Source: Blastocystis hominis
Lineage: Eukaryota > Sar > Bigyra > Opalinata > Blastocystidae
Assembly (NCBI RefSeq): GCF_000151665.1
Contig: NW_013171838.1
Location: 75,001 to 139,000 of the forward strand
Length of the DNA: 64,000 nucleotides
Reading direction: 5' to 3'
The position numbers and the translations under genes were made by a program. Below the pieces are notes generated by a model that saw only the letters and a list, made by a program, of their open reading frames with translations, was not told where the DNA came from and did not search any database. Of the stretch, positions 54,634 through 64,000 are shown piece by piece (the first letter of the stretch is position 1; each line of letters begins with the position of its first letter).

Positions 54634-55476
54634 ATTCAATATTGAATACGTATCATTAAATACTATAAGTACCGGCAAATACTAACAATATATGCAATAC
54701 TGGAAAAGTCTGGAAATCACTGTATTCAAATTAAATTAAACTACAGTTGGTATGTTCATACTACAGCTGTCCGTTTCTGGAATCATGCTGTATTTCTGTG
54801 ATCTTTGTTTTGTTTTTTCGTTGATAGAATTATCATTTAGATGCATTATGTTTGCCATTTTACATGTAGTAGAACATAGATAAATTCTCATAAATCAATT
54901 TCGTGAGTTAGTGAAGGAATATTTGACCAACAAAAATAAGTATCCTTGATACAAAAGCTCTTAATATTATTAACAAAGTATCTATATTCTTTAGTAACGA
55001 TTATTTGAGATATCAATTCCACACTATTGTTAACCATAAAATGCTGAAACAGACTTTCTACTACTGTTATAAAGAGATCGATAATACATCTTTTATTATT
55101 TGATGATTATGGTATATATAACTAATATTAGTTTCCTTTATATTTTTTTAAATGCCTGACACAAAGTAAATATTATACATATTTTATGTAAATTATGAAT
55201 TAGCAATAATAAATACCAGCATTATTTTACTAACAATAGTATACTTTACCATCGATTTAAATAAATTAGTTATATGAATAGTGCCTGAATATATTCATCT
55301 TACGTATTACAATCACAATTGTGTAGCTGCGTTAATGGGGATAATACTCTTGAAAAAATAGAGATTATACGAATAAATTATATACATAAAACAAAAAGGG
55401 AAAGAATTATTTAATTTTCATATACAACTAAGTGTAGGATGGACTCATTACAAATTGCATTTGTTGCTTACTGAAA
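54634..55476. other. AT-rich intergenic stretch
   Basis: No supportable gene or RNA signature. Confidence 0.5.
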
Positions 55477-56809
55477 TTAAATATAAAAGTAACCTTGTGG
55501 TTGTTTACACGTAGAATTTTTACTAACCAGATATGGAAGTTTACCCATTAGTGAAGCTGCTAAAATAGTGAAAGTGCTTCCAAAAGTACCGATCAATTCA
55601 TTGCAATTACTTAATGTCAGTAAGTCCAGAAAGGTACCAAAAGTACCCTTATTTTTGTTAAGAAAAGAAAAATGGGATGAATGAATTGCTTTATTTGAAG
55701 ATGAAATTACTCTGTGTTCTCGTGTATTGTTTATTATGATGCTCTTGGCATATGTTGAATCTGAAGATAAAACAATTGGAGTTTTAGAGTAATTCATAAT
55801 AATAGGACAATTAATGAATGACATAACATCATTTTCGTAAAGAAAAATTCGTCCATCATGAAAATCAGATTTATAATTACCCATTCGAATGTGGAAACTA
55901 ATACATTTTGAATGACTGATTATCTGCTTTTTGTCATTTACCGCATTTAATAATTCTTGATTAAAAACAATATGTTGTCTCATGATATTTGATAAAACTT
56001 TGAATCCATGAATAGCAGGATGTAATGATTCATATCTAGCATCTTCATGCAATTGTAACCGTATGAGTGAATAGTAGTTGTCTTTATTATATGTAATCCA
56101 GTTGAATAATGGGCAATTAGTTTGAATAACAATATAGCTATCGTTAAAAACATATTCAATAGGATTATTTATTAGTTGCTGCACATTTTTTTCTTTTTCT
56201 CTGAAACAACTATTGTAAAGCGTGTATACCTTTGGATCATTCAAATAACTCGGTTTTTCATATAGAACTTCGTGGATTATACTTCTTCTAATAGTGAATA
56301 TTGATTCTGTTGCGTTATATGGAACTACACTAACAAAATAAATATAAAGTCAAACATATTAAAGTTGCGTTGAGTAATGCAGCAATAACAATACTAGACA
56401 CAAGACCAAACATCTTATTGGCGAGACCACCAACGCCCAAACGAAATTCCACATATCTTGTAGTATTCTGGAACAAGTTATGGGATTTTACATTTCTATA
56501 AATTGTTTCTGTGTATTTTTTTTCTTGTTTGCCAACTCTATAAGTAAAGACAATAAACCTATAAGAATACTCTTTATGGTTAATTTTTCTTACTGGTATA
56601 TATTCAATTTGATAATTCTCTGTCTCTAATACTTCAGCAGAACTTGTAGATGATGGTATATATTTATGCGTATAAATATCACTATAATTGCTGGTAATAT
56701 TCAGGGATTCATTGTTTGCGAAATAGCCATAAGATAATCTCATTACAAAATTTATTTCCACTCTGGTAAGAAGTAATGCCAATAACAGAAATACAACATT
56801 GAATTTCAT
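55477..56809 (-). CDS. Fucosyltransferase-like glycosyltransferase, one 31-nt intron
   Basis: Two exons joined across 56325-56355 give 433 residues. The start at 56809 is a signal-anchor (MKFNVVFLLLALLLTRVEIN). The donor-binding opening is RLGVGGLANKMFGLVSSIVI (the G-x-G-N/A-x-x-x-x-F-type loop), followed by SFHIRMGNYKSDFHDG (HxRxG), LSSDSTYAKSI, and LLTLSNCNELIGTFGSTFTI. The order is the same as in the gene at 4871-6309, but sequence identity looks low, so these are distinct family members. It is probably a Golgi enzyme; the acceptor is unknown. Stop TAA. Confidence 0.7.
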
Positions 56810-57180
56810 TATATAAAGATTCGAAAATTAGAAATAAAAAAATGTTGAATTGAATATAAAACAACCTGTAAATTGTTAAATTACATAATTAATGTGAGAG
56901 TCTGCCATATACATTAATTATTCTTGGTTATTTGTTAATGAATTGTAAATAGTCCATTTTGTTGGTATGTAAACAATACTTGGTTTTACCATTGTATTAT
57001 TATTTAAATGTAAGTACTAGAATGTAAATGATTCACAACGCGCCGAAACCTTGGCTGCCTATTTTGACCGATTTTGATCAATAATGATAAAGGCTACTTG
57101 CTCTCAAGGAATTGTGCCTATCTCTTTATATACACTGCATGAAAACGAAAACAAAGTGATAATTAATCGTGCTACAGTAA
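56810..57180. other. Host-to-P3 transition
   Basis: AT-rich host DNA changes to element-like sequence from about 57036 (CACAACGCGCCGAAACC). No copy of the AGTAGTAGGGAA tip can be found, so the left end of P3 is missing or diverged. A CAAAGTGATAATT block at about 57154 precedes the first gene. Confidence 0.4.
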
Positions 57181-58224
57181 ATGCACTACTCCATGTTCAA
57201 CCAAGGTTCACCTAGTAATGGCAGGTTTTCGTGGATCAATCCGTACAAGTGTCGGAATCCTTACATCACATCCATCTCTGTCCTCTTCACACCCAATCAA
57301 GTCATGTTCAACAATGTGGATTCTACGAATGTGATCACGAACTCGAATGACGAGGAGATAACGATTCCTCCTGGATACTACACGATCGGTCAAATCATTG
57401 CCATCCTCAACAATTTGGCCGATACTACGTTCTCGATATCTACGAAGGCTTCGAGTTATGGATGTATTTATATCCAGTCCACACACACCATCGATTTCAC
57501 CAATGCTCCGGACATTCGAGAAATCCTTGGTTTGGAAGGACAAATGGTCATTCTACCCGCTTCGTTCTATGGATCGAACGTGATTGATATCACGCGAAAT
57601 CAACAAGTGATCCACGTGTACTCGTCTCTCGTGCGTTCCTCCGATCTGAAGATTGCCAACCAGAACAACATCCTGCTCACTACGATGATCATTGACGATC
57701 CCGAGGTTAATTATCTCCGCACCATGGAAAACATCTGCATTCCGATGATCACTCGGTTTGATCGATTGATGTTCGTCTTCCGCGATATGGATGGCAATAT
57801 CATGCGATTGAACGGCGAATTCGAGCTCCAGTTGACGATCGAAGATGTGTATGATCAAGTGCCTTCCTCAATTCTACCGATGAACCAGTTCAGTATGATG
57901 GAAGTGTTCGGCAAAACTACGAAGAAGGAAGTGAAGCTGGACAATCCTCTCTCATTCGATCAGTGTTCCATCTCGTCCGTGTCGTTGTATACGGATTTCG
58001 TGTTGCACAACGTACCAACCGATCAAGTGATATTAATCGATGCGGGGACATCCCCACACGAGGTGTTAATACCCAGAGGAGCCTACGACATCGAAACAAT
58101 CATTGCAATGTTGAATGCAAGTGATGCTCTATTTGAAGTAGTGTATAGTGGAGAAAATACATTTCGAGTCTATAACCAGTTTGTGATTTCTTTCTATGTC
58201 ACAACTTATTCATTTCTTGAATAA
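57181..58224 (+). pseudogene. Large multi-module structural protein, 3'-truncated (P3)
   Basis: 347 codons. It begins MHYSMFNQGSPSNGRFSWIN. The first module (IPPGYYTIGQIIAILNNLAD) and the start of the second (FGKTTKKEVKLDNPLSFDQ, IPRGAYDIETIIAMLNASD) lie in one uninterrupted frame, proving that P2's two frames belong to one gene. Similarity to P2 stops at about codon 329 (YSGENTF), where unrelated sequence (YNQFVISFYVTTYSFLE) leads to a stop. That is the deletion breakpoint in front of the integrase. Confidence 0.8.
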
Positions 58225-58257
58225 AGCGATTCATTTATCGAGGTGTGTGTGGGGAAC

Positions 58258-59274
58258 ATGAATGCGATCAAGGAACTACGCAAGCCAGCAAAACGAAGAG
58301 GTGCAACTCGAATGATCATCAGTGGATTCAAACGAAACATATACTTCATCGATCTTATCGATTTCTCTTCCAAACAACACAAATGGACACAGGAAGTGTT
58401 GGGCAGTCAGAAGTCCACAGGATTCCACAAGAATCGTGGATACAAATATGTCCTTGTATGTATTGATGGATATTCGAAATACCTGATCACTCGGAAACTG
58501 AAGAGTAAGAGTGCTACAGAAGTCACTCATTCGATGAAGGATATCATTCAGACATATGGTAAATCACCAAAGCATATTTGCTCGGATCGAGGTACCGAGT
58601 TCACCAATGCGATCTTTTGTACAAACATCTTGAACAAGTATGACATTACCATGTATCACATGGATTCAGCGAATAAGGCAGTACTAGCTGAACGAGCAAT
58701 TCGAGATATCAAGGAACACATCATGGTTCCATTCAATCAATCGAAAGGTGTATGGTTCGACTTGATCGATGGTGCCGTTCGTAGACATAATGGAAGGAAG
58801 AACAGAGACATCGGATATACACCCAATGACATTTGGCTTGACAACAACAACGATATCTTGTACACGGAGTAAACAGAACCATCCAACATGACAGCAAAGG
58901 ACACAACACCTCAATTCAAGGTGGGTGATTATGTTGGAGTGACACGAAGACCTCGCATTCTGGAAAAACGATCATTGACGAGCAAATGGTCTCAGGACTT
59001 GGTTGAAGTGGTTGATATTGACGATCACATCATGCCATTGATGTACGAAGTGAAGAATGTGGAAAGCGATAGCACACAGAAGTGCTATCATTGGGAACTC
59101 TTGGCTAGCAAATGCAAACCACAACCAGCACCATCCATCACTCGATCCAAGAGTGGTAAAGAACCCAATGCATTGAGAGAGGCAGCAACATCACATCGAC
59201 CTGTTACGAGCACCCAGAAGAAGAAGAAAAAGAAAAAGAAACAACCTCGCTCAAGTGTTCGAAAACGATCGTGA
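58258..59274 (+). pseudogene. INT: Retroviral-type (DDE) integrase, interrupted by one stop
   Basis: Catalytic core: first D in YFIDLIDFS (D37 by the longest frame), D115 in HICSDRGTEF and E150 in AVLAERAIRDIKEH, with 34 residues between the last two, as expected for a DD(35)E Polinton integrase that inserts element ends. TAA at 58870-58872 stops the frame. The same frame resumes (KVGDYVGVTRRPRILEKR, SLTSKWSQDLVEVV) with the C-terminal SH3-like DNA-binding domain of these integrases and a Lys-rich tail (AAG run at about 59214-59245). The N-terminal zinc-binding part is not seen and may have been lost in the deletion; the start codon is uncertain. The last about 71 bp overlap the minus-strand gene. 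Confidence 0.8.
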
Positions 59275-59794
59275 TGCTCTTCACGCCACCTAGAAGCATG
59301 ATAGGAAGATTCGAATACGTACGAAGGACAGGAGAGGTACCAACATTTACAACAGCATAACCAGTATGAGACACAAGACTATTCAATGTATCGATGTACG
59401 GTCTGTCTAGAATAGGCGTATTGTCAAACGTGACTAGCACTCGATAACCCTTTTCAACCACCGATTCGATTGAGTCGCAATCGTTGAACATGTCATCGGG
59501 AATTTACGTTATGACAGTCGTGGTCACCAGGTAAGATCCGGACGGCATAGGCGGCATACCATCACCACCCCACTCGCCATTGAATGATTCGGTAGCTTCT
59601 GGTGTGTACTCGAAGACAAATGCTTCGTTCGCTTTCACGATGTATGAATCACTACCCCACGAATACTGAGGAACACCATCCACTGTTTTTCGAATTAGCA
59701 CATGATGACCGTCCTTCTCTGGCATGTTGATGAGCATGTTGTCGAGCTTCTTGAACGTGTAATTGTTTCCATTGCTGCTGAATATGTACGACAT
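59204..59794 (-). pseudogene. Beta-rich accessory protein, interrupted by one stop
   Basis: Start at 59794 (MSYIFSSNGNNYTFKKLDN). The frame stops at TAA (59504-59506) after GSYLVTTTVIT and continues in the same frame (IPDDMFNDCDSIESVVEKGY, YAVVNVGTSPVLRTYSNLPI) to 59204. The first half resembles the foreign N-terminus of the P1 polymerase (HHVLIRKTVDGVPQYSWG against NYVLTKTGDVYTWS, and SGSYLVTTT against SGSFILTT), so both derive from one element gene family. It may be a receptor-binding or fibre-knob type protein given its beta-rich, Gly/Thr-rich character; that is inference. Confidence 0.45.
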
Positions 59795-59802
59795 TTACTT
59801 AT

Positions 59803-60315
59803 TTATTTACTTTGTCTTTGATATGCACGAACGTACACACCCTTCAGACACGCACCATCATCGATGAACAGATCGGACAACTCGGGAGGCACTTTATCAT
59901 CCACCACCTTGAAGACCACGCGTACATAGTAGTTGGAGAAGAAGTAAACAGCACGATTCTCAGTCATTACACCGATTATGTGAGGAGGATTCGCATTCGT
60001 CATCCTTCCAAAGACATTCAAAGGCACACCGAGCAGACCGTTGGATTCCAATTGAGGCAATAGATACTCCCATTCATCCTCGGTAAACAAGGGAAGATGA
60101 GTTTCATCCAGAGTCATCTCCATGCAATCATAGTCGTGCAATATTAAACCACAGTTCACATTCGATTGCGGGGTGCGAACACTGAAGCCGAATAGACGCT
60201 CGGAATTGATCGGATACTTGGTATGGATGATGATATCGGCGAGTTCGATATTCTCGTCCTCACAGGTGCGTACCAGGGAAGACCATGTGTTGTTCTCTGT
60301 TTTCTTGTACTTCAT
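59803..60315 (-). CDS. Unknown element protein, 170 residues
   Basis: Intact minus-strand frame from ATG 60315, ending 8 nt before the next gene's start. Contents: ELADIIIHTKYPINSERLFG, NVNCGLILHDYDCMEMTLDE, FTEDEWEYLLPQLESNGLLG and a C-terminal beta-type segment (YYVRVVFKVVDDKVPPELSD). No motif is recognised and no homologue is seen in P1 or P2. Beta-rich and acidic; a virion accessory or DNA-binding role cannot be distinguished. Confidence 0.55.
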   Translation of the reverse strand: MKYKKTENNTWSSLVRTCEDENIELADIIIHTKYPINSERLFGFSVRTPQSNVNCGLILHDYDCMEMTLDETHLPLFTEDEWEYLLPQLESNGLLGVPLNVFGRMTNANPPHIIGVMTENRAVYFFSNYYVRVVFKVVDDKVPPELSDLFIDDGACLKGVYVRAYQRQSK

Positions 60316-60419
60316 TTAAGGAGGCAACTACGTTGTCTCAGGGGAAGACTGTGTCTCCCCCATTTTATCAAGGCGTTAACTAGGACTAAAAGAGAAAATA
60401 TAAATATATAAAAATATAA
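60316..60419. promoter_or_regulatory. Divergent start region with hairpin
   Basis: About 100 bp between divergent starts. GGGGAAGAC and GTCTCCCC at 60339-60359 can pair with one bulge around a 3-nt loop. AAATATAAATATATAAAAAT right before ATG 60420 is TATA-like. Function is inferred from position. Confidence 0.3.
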
Positions 60420-60845
60420 ATGAATAGACCTACTCACACATTGAACCCCAATACAGGACGAGAAATTCAAATCAACGGAGTTCGCTTCTGGAACCTTCTC
60501 AAGCATGGATCAAAGTACGACGAGAAATTGAATCGCTTGTACGACAAACCATTACCACCGGATACGACGAAGTACGTTCCCAAGTCGAGAATGCTTTCTC
60601 CCAGCAATCGCTCCATGATTATTGGTGGCACAGCATACTACGAGTTACTCCGTGACAACTATAGACGCGTGAAAGGACAATGGGTGAAAATGACCTAAGA
60701 AGAAGCCAAAGCATACGATAATGATCCAGACATCAACAAGATATTCGCAAACGACGTTTCAGACGATTCGTCGTCCGAGTCTGAGTATGTCGACATCGAT
60801 GAATTCGAATATGACGAAGATGGCCATGCGATTTTCCCATTCTAG
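60420..60845 (+). pseudogene. Small element protein with NPxTGRxI motif, interrupted by one stop
   Basis: 92 codons from ATG 60420, then TAA at 60696-60698. The same frame continues with an acidic tail (EEAKAYDNDPDINKIFANDV, SESEYVDIDEFEYDEDG) to TAG at about 60843-60845. The N-terminal motif HTLNPNTGREIQINGVRFW resembles the start of the P3 polymerase (YTINPETGRKIKIG) and the NPxTGRxI-G-x-x-Y phrase known from adaptor-like domains in large DNA viruses, without their Cys residues. Possibly an adaptor or DNA-associated protein. Confidence 0.45.
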
Positions 60846-60886
60846 GCTGGAAATTCCATAACTATTTTCCAAGTCACACCATTTTC

Positions 60887-60902
60887 ACTTTGGTCACTTA
60901 AA
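60887..60902 (+). promoter_or_regulatory. Candidate promoter block before the polymerase gene
   Basis: CCATTTTCACTTTGGTCA sits about 25 nt before ATG 60924, and TATATATAA is right before the ATG. The same 16-18-bp block lies at about 19847-19864 in P1 and, in complement, at about 21268-21285. Shared exact sequence in non-coding gaps supports a signal. Confidence 0.4.
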
Positions 60903-60923
60903 GAATTTGTCGCCTATATATAA

Positions 60924-63900
60924 ATGGATTCTTATCGCGACGAATATACTATCAACCCTGAGACTGGACGAAAGATTAAGATTGGTACTTCAACCTAGAA
61001 ACGATTGGCAGCCAAGTACTATATGATCGATGGGAAGTTCACCGATCAGCCCATTCCTGATTCACGAGCGTATCTATCGAACAAGGTATTCGGGCTGAAA
61101 CAAGTAACACCTAACAGACGAGTGACACATAGGCGCGTCAGTGATCCCAAAGGAGAGCATAAGTATCTGATTGTTGGAAGCAAGACATGGAAAGAACGAT
61201 TTCTCGAGTATGAATGGAATGGACATGAGTTCGGTGAGAAGCAACAACGTCACTTACCCGGTTACCTGAACACCGTGGAGAAGAGACGTTAAGCACGTCA
61301 CAACAAGTTCTTCGCTCGGTTCGATCGCAAAGTGGCCGAAGGGCGCTTGTCGGACGTGATCAACTCATCACTCGGGTATGCACTCACGTACTATCACACC
61401 GTGGAAGGAGACATGTACAAGGAATGGATGAATGAGAAGCGCACCAAGAAAGACTTCCGCCTCAATAACGATGATGACAAGAGACTGTGGGTTCGACTAC
61501 CGGGTGAAAAGGGCGATGAGGAAGTGGAACCGATCAACCTCGTATTCGATGAAAGCGAGGAGTTCAATGAGATCGTGAAGAAGTACATCATGACTGGTAT
61601 GCGCGAGTACAACCAGTGTTTCGTCACCATCATGGCATACAACCTCATGTTGACACATGCCAGAGATCCCAAGATACTCAACCTCACCGATGATCGATTG
61701 GGACACCTCCGCATCGTTCGCCGAGATCGTATTGACGAATGGATCAAGGACTACCTGAAGTGGTACCGAAATGGTGTAGAGGAACAGGAGACAGAGGGAA
61801 GCGGGTTCGTGTACCATGGGTGGATCGGCTTCCATGTCGAGATGTTCCCTCTACGGACATTCGTGGGTTACAAGCACCACACACCTTATATCATTGGACA
61901 GACGGCGGTCAACCCGAATATCAATGACAACCGATGTCTGCAACGGTGTCTCATTCTGGCAAGTGAAGGCGGGCACAAGATTATTGCGAATCGCAAGATG
62001 GGCGATGCGAGTGTGTACAACAAGTGGTGGAAGCAACCCGACAAGAACAAGGTGTTCGGAGTGACCATTCACGAGGTGGAGGAGGCGATGAACATTCGCG
62101 ACAATGCACCCTTCAACGCGAGTGAAGAGAAATTTTGCGAGATTGGAAGAACTGTTGAAAGTTTCACTCAACGTATTCGAGGTCACACTCTTGCCTGGAT
62201 ATGATGACAACTCCAAGAACAAGTATGACCTATTCACGTGTTATCAAGTGTACAAGCCGAAAAGGAAGGGCAGATGTGGGTCGCTTTGCGTCGTGAACGA
62301 CTTGAATCTACCTGAGGGTACTTCCAAGCATTTCTTGTACATCAAGGACTTGAGCGATTTCAAACATCGCATCTTTCGTCAGAGTGATGTGAAGAATAGA
62401 AATACAGCAAGAAACGTGAAGTGCAGGTTCTGTGACGACTTCTTCGGATCTCGTAAAGCCGTTCATGATCACGAAGTACAAGCACATCGAGAACTCGTCA
62501 ATGAAAGCGATCAGTACAAGTTGTCGAACGAGGAGACTCGGTTACGATTCACCAACCAGCGATTCGAAATGCCAGCACCGGTCGTTGTGTACGCTGACTT
62601 CGAGTCAGTTATTGATGACAAGAACAGACATAAGCCAATCATGTTATCCTGTCTAGCCGTGTCTCGTATCCCTGCCATCCAGACTCAACTGAGAGTCTTC
62701 TATGCACCACACAAGAGCGAAGAAGATCTTCGTCCTTTCATGGAGTATCTCACACAATTGCACGAGAGAGTGAAAGAAGACCTCTTCGATGAATTGCCCC
62801 TCGAGAACTCTCCGAGAATCGAGAGGGACTTTCGTTCAACAACCGTGTGTCCCTTCTGTCACAAGAAACTGGAGAACGACAAGGTACGTCATCACGCACA
62901 TGTGGTAGGTGTATACACCACAGGGAAGGGAGGGATATGCAGCTTCAAAGCTGGGCAGTACATCTGCACCTGTTGCACCAAGTACGATCTACAACTCTCA
63001 TTCAACAAGAAGAACTATCGTTTACCCGTCTACTTCCACAATGGATCGCACTACGACTTCACATTCATCATGAAGCTCATCGCGACGATGCCTGGCGGGA
63101 ATCTCGAAGTCATTCCAACCACTGAGGACAAGGAAATGCAAATCGAGTACAATGGCATTCAATTCAAGGATTCGTTGAAGCTCATCAGCAGTCCACTGCG
63201 TTCCATTGTGGCACAGACACTTGGAGGCAACTTGGACCTCTATGTGCACACCAAACAACAACTACGCAAGTACTGTGAGTCTCGAGGCAAGCAATGGAAT
63301 GATGAATACATCGATCTGTTGACACGGAAAGAACCCATGTTCTACAGTCTCATCAAGTCGTACGAGTCATTGAACAATACCGTCATTCCTTCTCGCGAGC
63401 AATGCATTGATGATATGAAGGGAGAGATGATGTCACAAGACGAATATGATCACATGGTGAAGCTGTGGAAGACCTTCGGTATCAAGACATGGGGTGAATA
63501 CTACAAATTGTACAATGTACTCGATGTGACTCTCATGGCTGATGCATTCGAACATTTCCGAAACACCACACTGAAGGCATTCGGTGTTGATTACATGCAT
63601 TACATCACAGCACCACAAATGGCATATTCGCTCTTCTTGAAGGTCACAATGGAGGGCGATCATAGTGAGAGTAGCCTCATGACTCTCGCAAGAAAATGGG
63701 CTCAGTATATCATGCGCATCAACGCCAACGAGGGGCTCACCGAGAAACAACTGGTGAAAGTGTTCTTGAATCGCATGGGTGAGTTCTATGAGAGCAAGGG
63801 CATTCGATTGATGGAGACAAATGATATCGATGACTTCATGCGATTATTGAAGAACCTGCGAGGAGGTATCACACAGATCGTGAAACGGCATGCCAAGGTT

Positions 63901-64000
63901 GACATTGACAACAAGGAGCAAGCAACGTCGTCCCAAGGCATCTACTACCTGGACGCCAACAACCTGTACGGTGGAGCCATGCATCGAATGATGCCTTATG
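60924..64000 (+). pseudogene. POLB: Protein-primed family B DNA polymerase, full N-terminus, interrupted (P3)
   Basis: From MDSYRDEYTINPETGRKIKI a single frame runs to about 62133, interrupted by TAG (60981-60983) and TAA (61290-61292). One extra T in an AAATTTT run (about 62133) then moves it to the frame of the polymerase body. The N-terminal about 490 residues include VNPNINDNRCLQRCLILASE, MGDASVYNKWWKQPDKNK and KNKYDLFTCYQVYKPKRKGR, a region usual in Polinton polymerases. From about 62390 on it is almost identical to P1 (finger CRFCDDFFGSRKAVHDHEVQ, YADFES, HNGSHYDFTF, YNVLDVT, YYLDANNLYGG). Motifs B and C lie beyond the window. Damage affects only the N-terminal half. Confidence 0.8.

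Larger units (their letters stand above)
57036..64000 (+). mobile_element. Polinton/Maverick-type element P3, cut by window edge
   Basis: Same family as P1 and P2. Order: broken large structural gene, integrase (interrupted), on the minus strand one interrupted and one intact accessory gene, then on the plus strand a small interrupted gene and the DNA polymerase with its full N-terminal part. Capsid module genes 2-6, protease and ATPase are absent from this segment, so the copy has an internal deletion joining the first structural gene to the integrase region. Several genes carry single in-frame TAA or TAG codons, and the polymerase has one 1-nt shift. Confidence 0.88.

Noticed and set aside
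57181-64000. Alternative genetic code with TAA/TAG read as Gln, suggested by in-frame TAA/TAG in several P3 genes
   Set aside because: Host genes such as 38509-39981 use only CAA/CAG for Gln and end on TAA with stops following, the 1140-codon P1 polymerase has no in-frame TAA/TAG, and other copies have in-frame TGA as well. Decay explains the data better.
1-64000. CRISPR arrays, rRNA genes, tRNA genes
   Set aside because: No regularly spaced repeats, no rRNA core sequences and no cloverleaf with a GTTCGAATC-type arm were noticed by eye in any part; AT-rich spacers were scanned only by eye, so a divergent tRNA could be missed.

Overview
The window looks like nuclear DNA of a microbial eukaryote. 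The AT-rich background carries single-copy genes split by very short GT...AG introns. Every intron I could place by reading frame is about 28-35 nt, apart from two 17-nt candidates. There is a eukaryotic ribosomal protein L7A gene (about 43.8-44.6 kb) and a run of secretory-pathway glycosyltransferase genes. I cannot name the species. Introns of this size are known from lineages such as Blastocystis and some ciliates, but host genes here end normally on TAA, TAG or TGA and use only CAA/CAG for Gln, so the standard genetic code fits.

Three blocks of higher GC and different codon use belong to one family of Polinton/Maverick-type giant DNA transposons (virus-like elements). P1 (about 11.9-27.0 kb, + strand) has a decayed large structural gene, then mostly open small structural genes, an adenain/Ulp1-type protease, an FtsK/A32-type packaging ATPase, a capsid-protein candidate and a protein-primed family B DNA polymerase, ending in a terminal repeat. 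P2 (about 30.7-37.9 kb, - strand) is a truncated 5' half that keeps the structural genes in better shape and has the other kind of element end. P3 (57.2 kb to the window edge, + strand) has a broken structural gene joined to a retroviral-type integrase, some accessory genes, and the full N-terminal part of the polymerase. Together the copies show nearly all expected modules. Each copy is damaged, mainly by in-frame stops and 1-nt frameshifts.

The host genes between the elements are largely glycosyltransferases: two inverted copies of a GT49 (LARGE/B4GAT1-like) gene at the window flanks (848-3548 and 51201-53903), another GT49 gene (6714-8259), two fucosyltransferase-like genes (4871-6309 and 55477-56809), a GT61-like gene (27322-29079), a GT92-like gene (47545-49148) and two further type II membrane glycosyltransferase-like genes (38509-39981 and 42041-43322). 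Most begin with a hydrophobic signal-anchor. A VPS13-like gene (44898-46535) converges on RPL7A.

The two GT49 copies lie in a roughly 3.1-kb inverted duplication whose arms are 47 kb apart. The left copy is a pseudogene (frameshift plus nonsense codon). The right copy splices in silico to about 817 codons without interruption. The picture is an accessory, fast-changing region where surface/secretory glycosylation genes and endogenous virus-like elements are interleaved.
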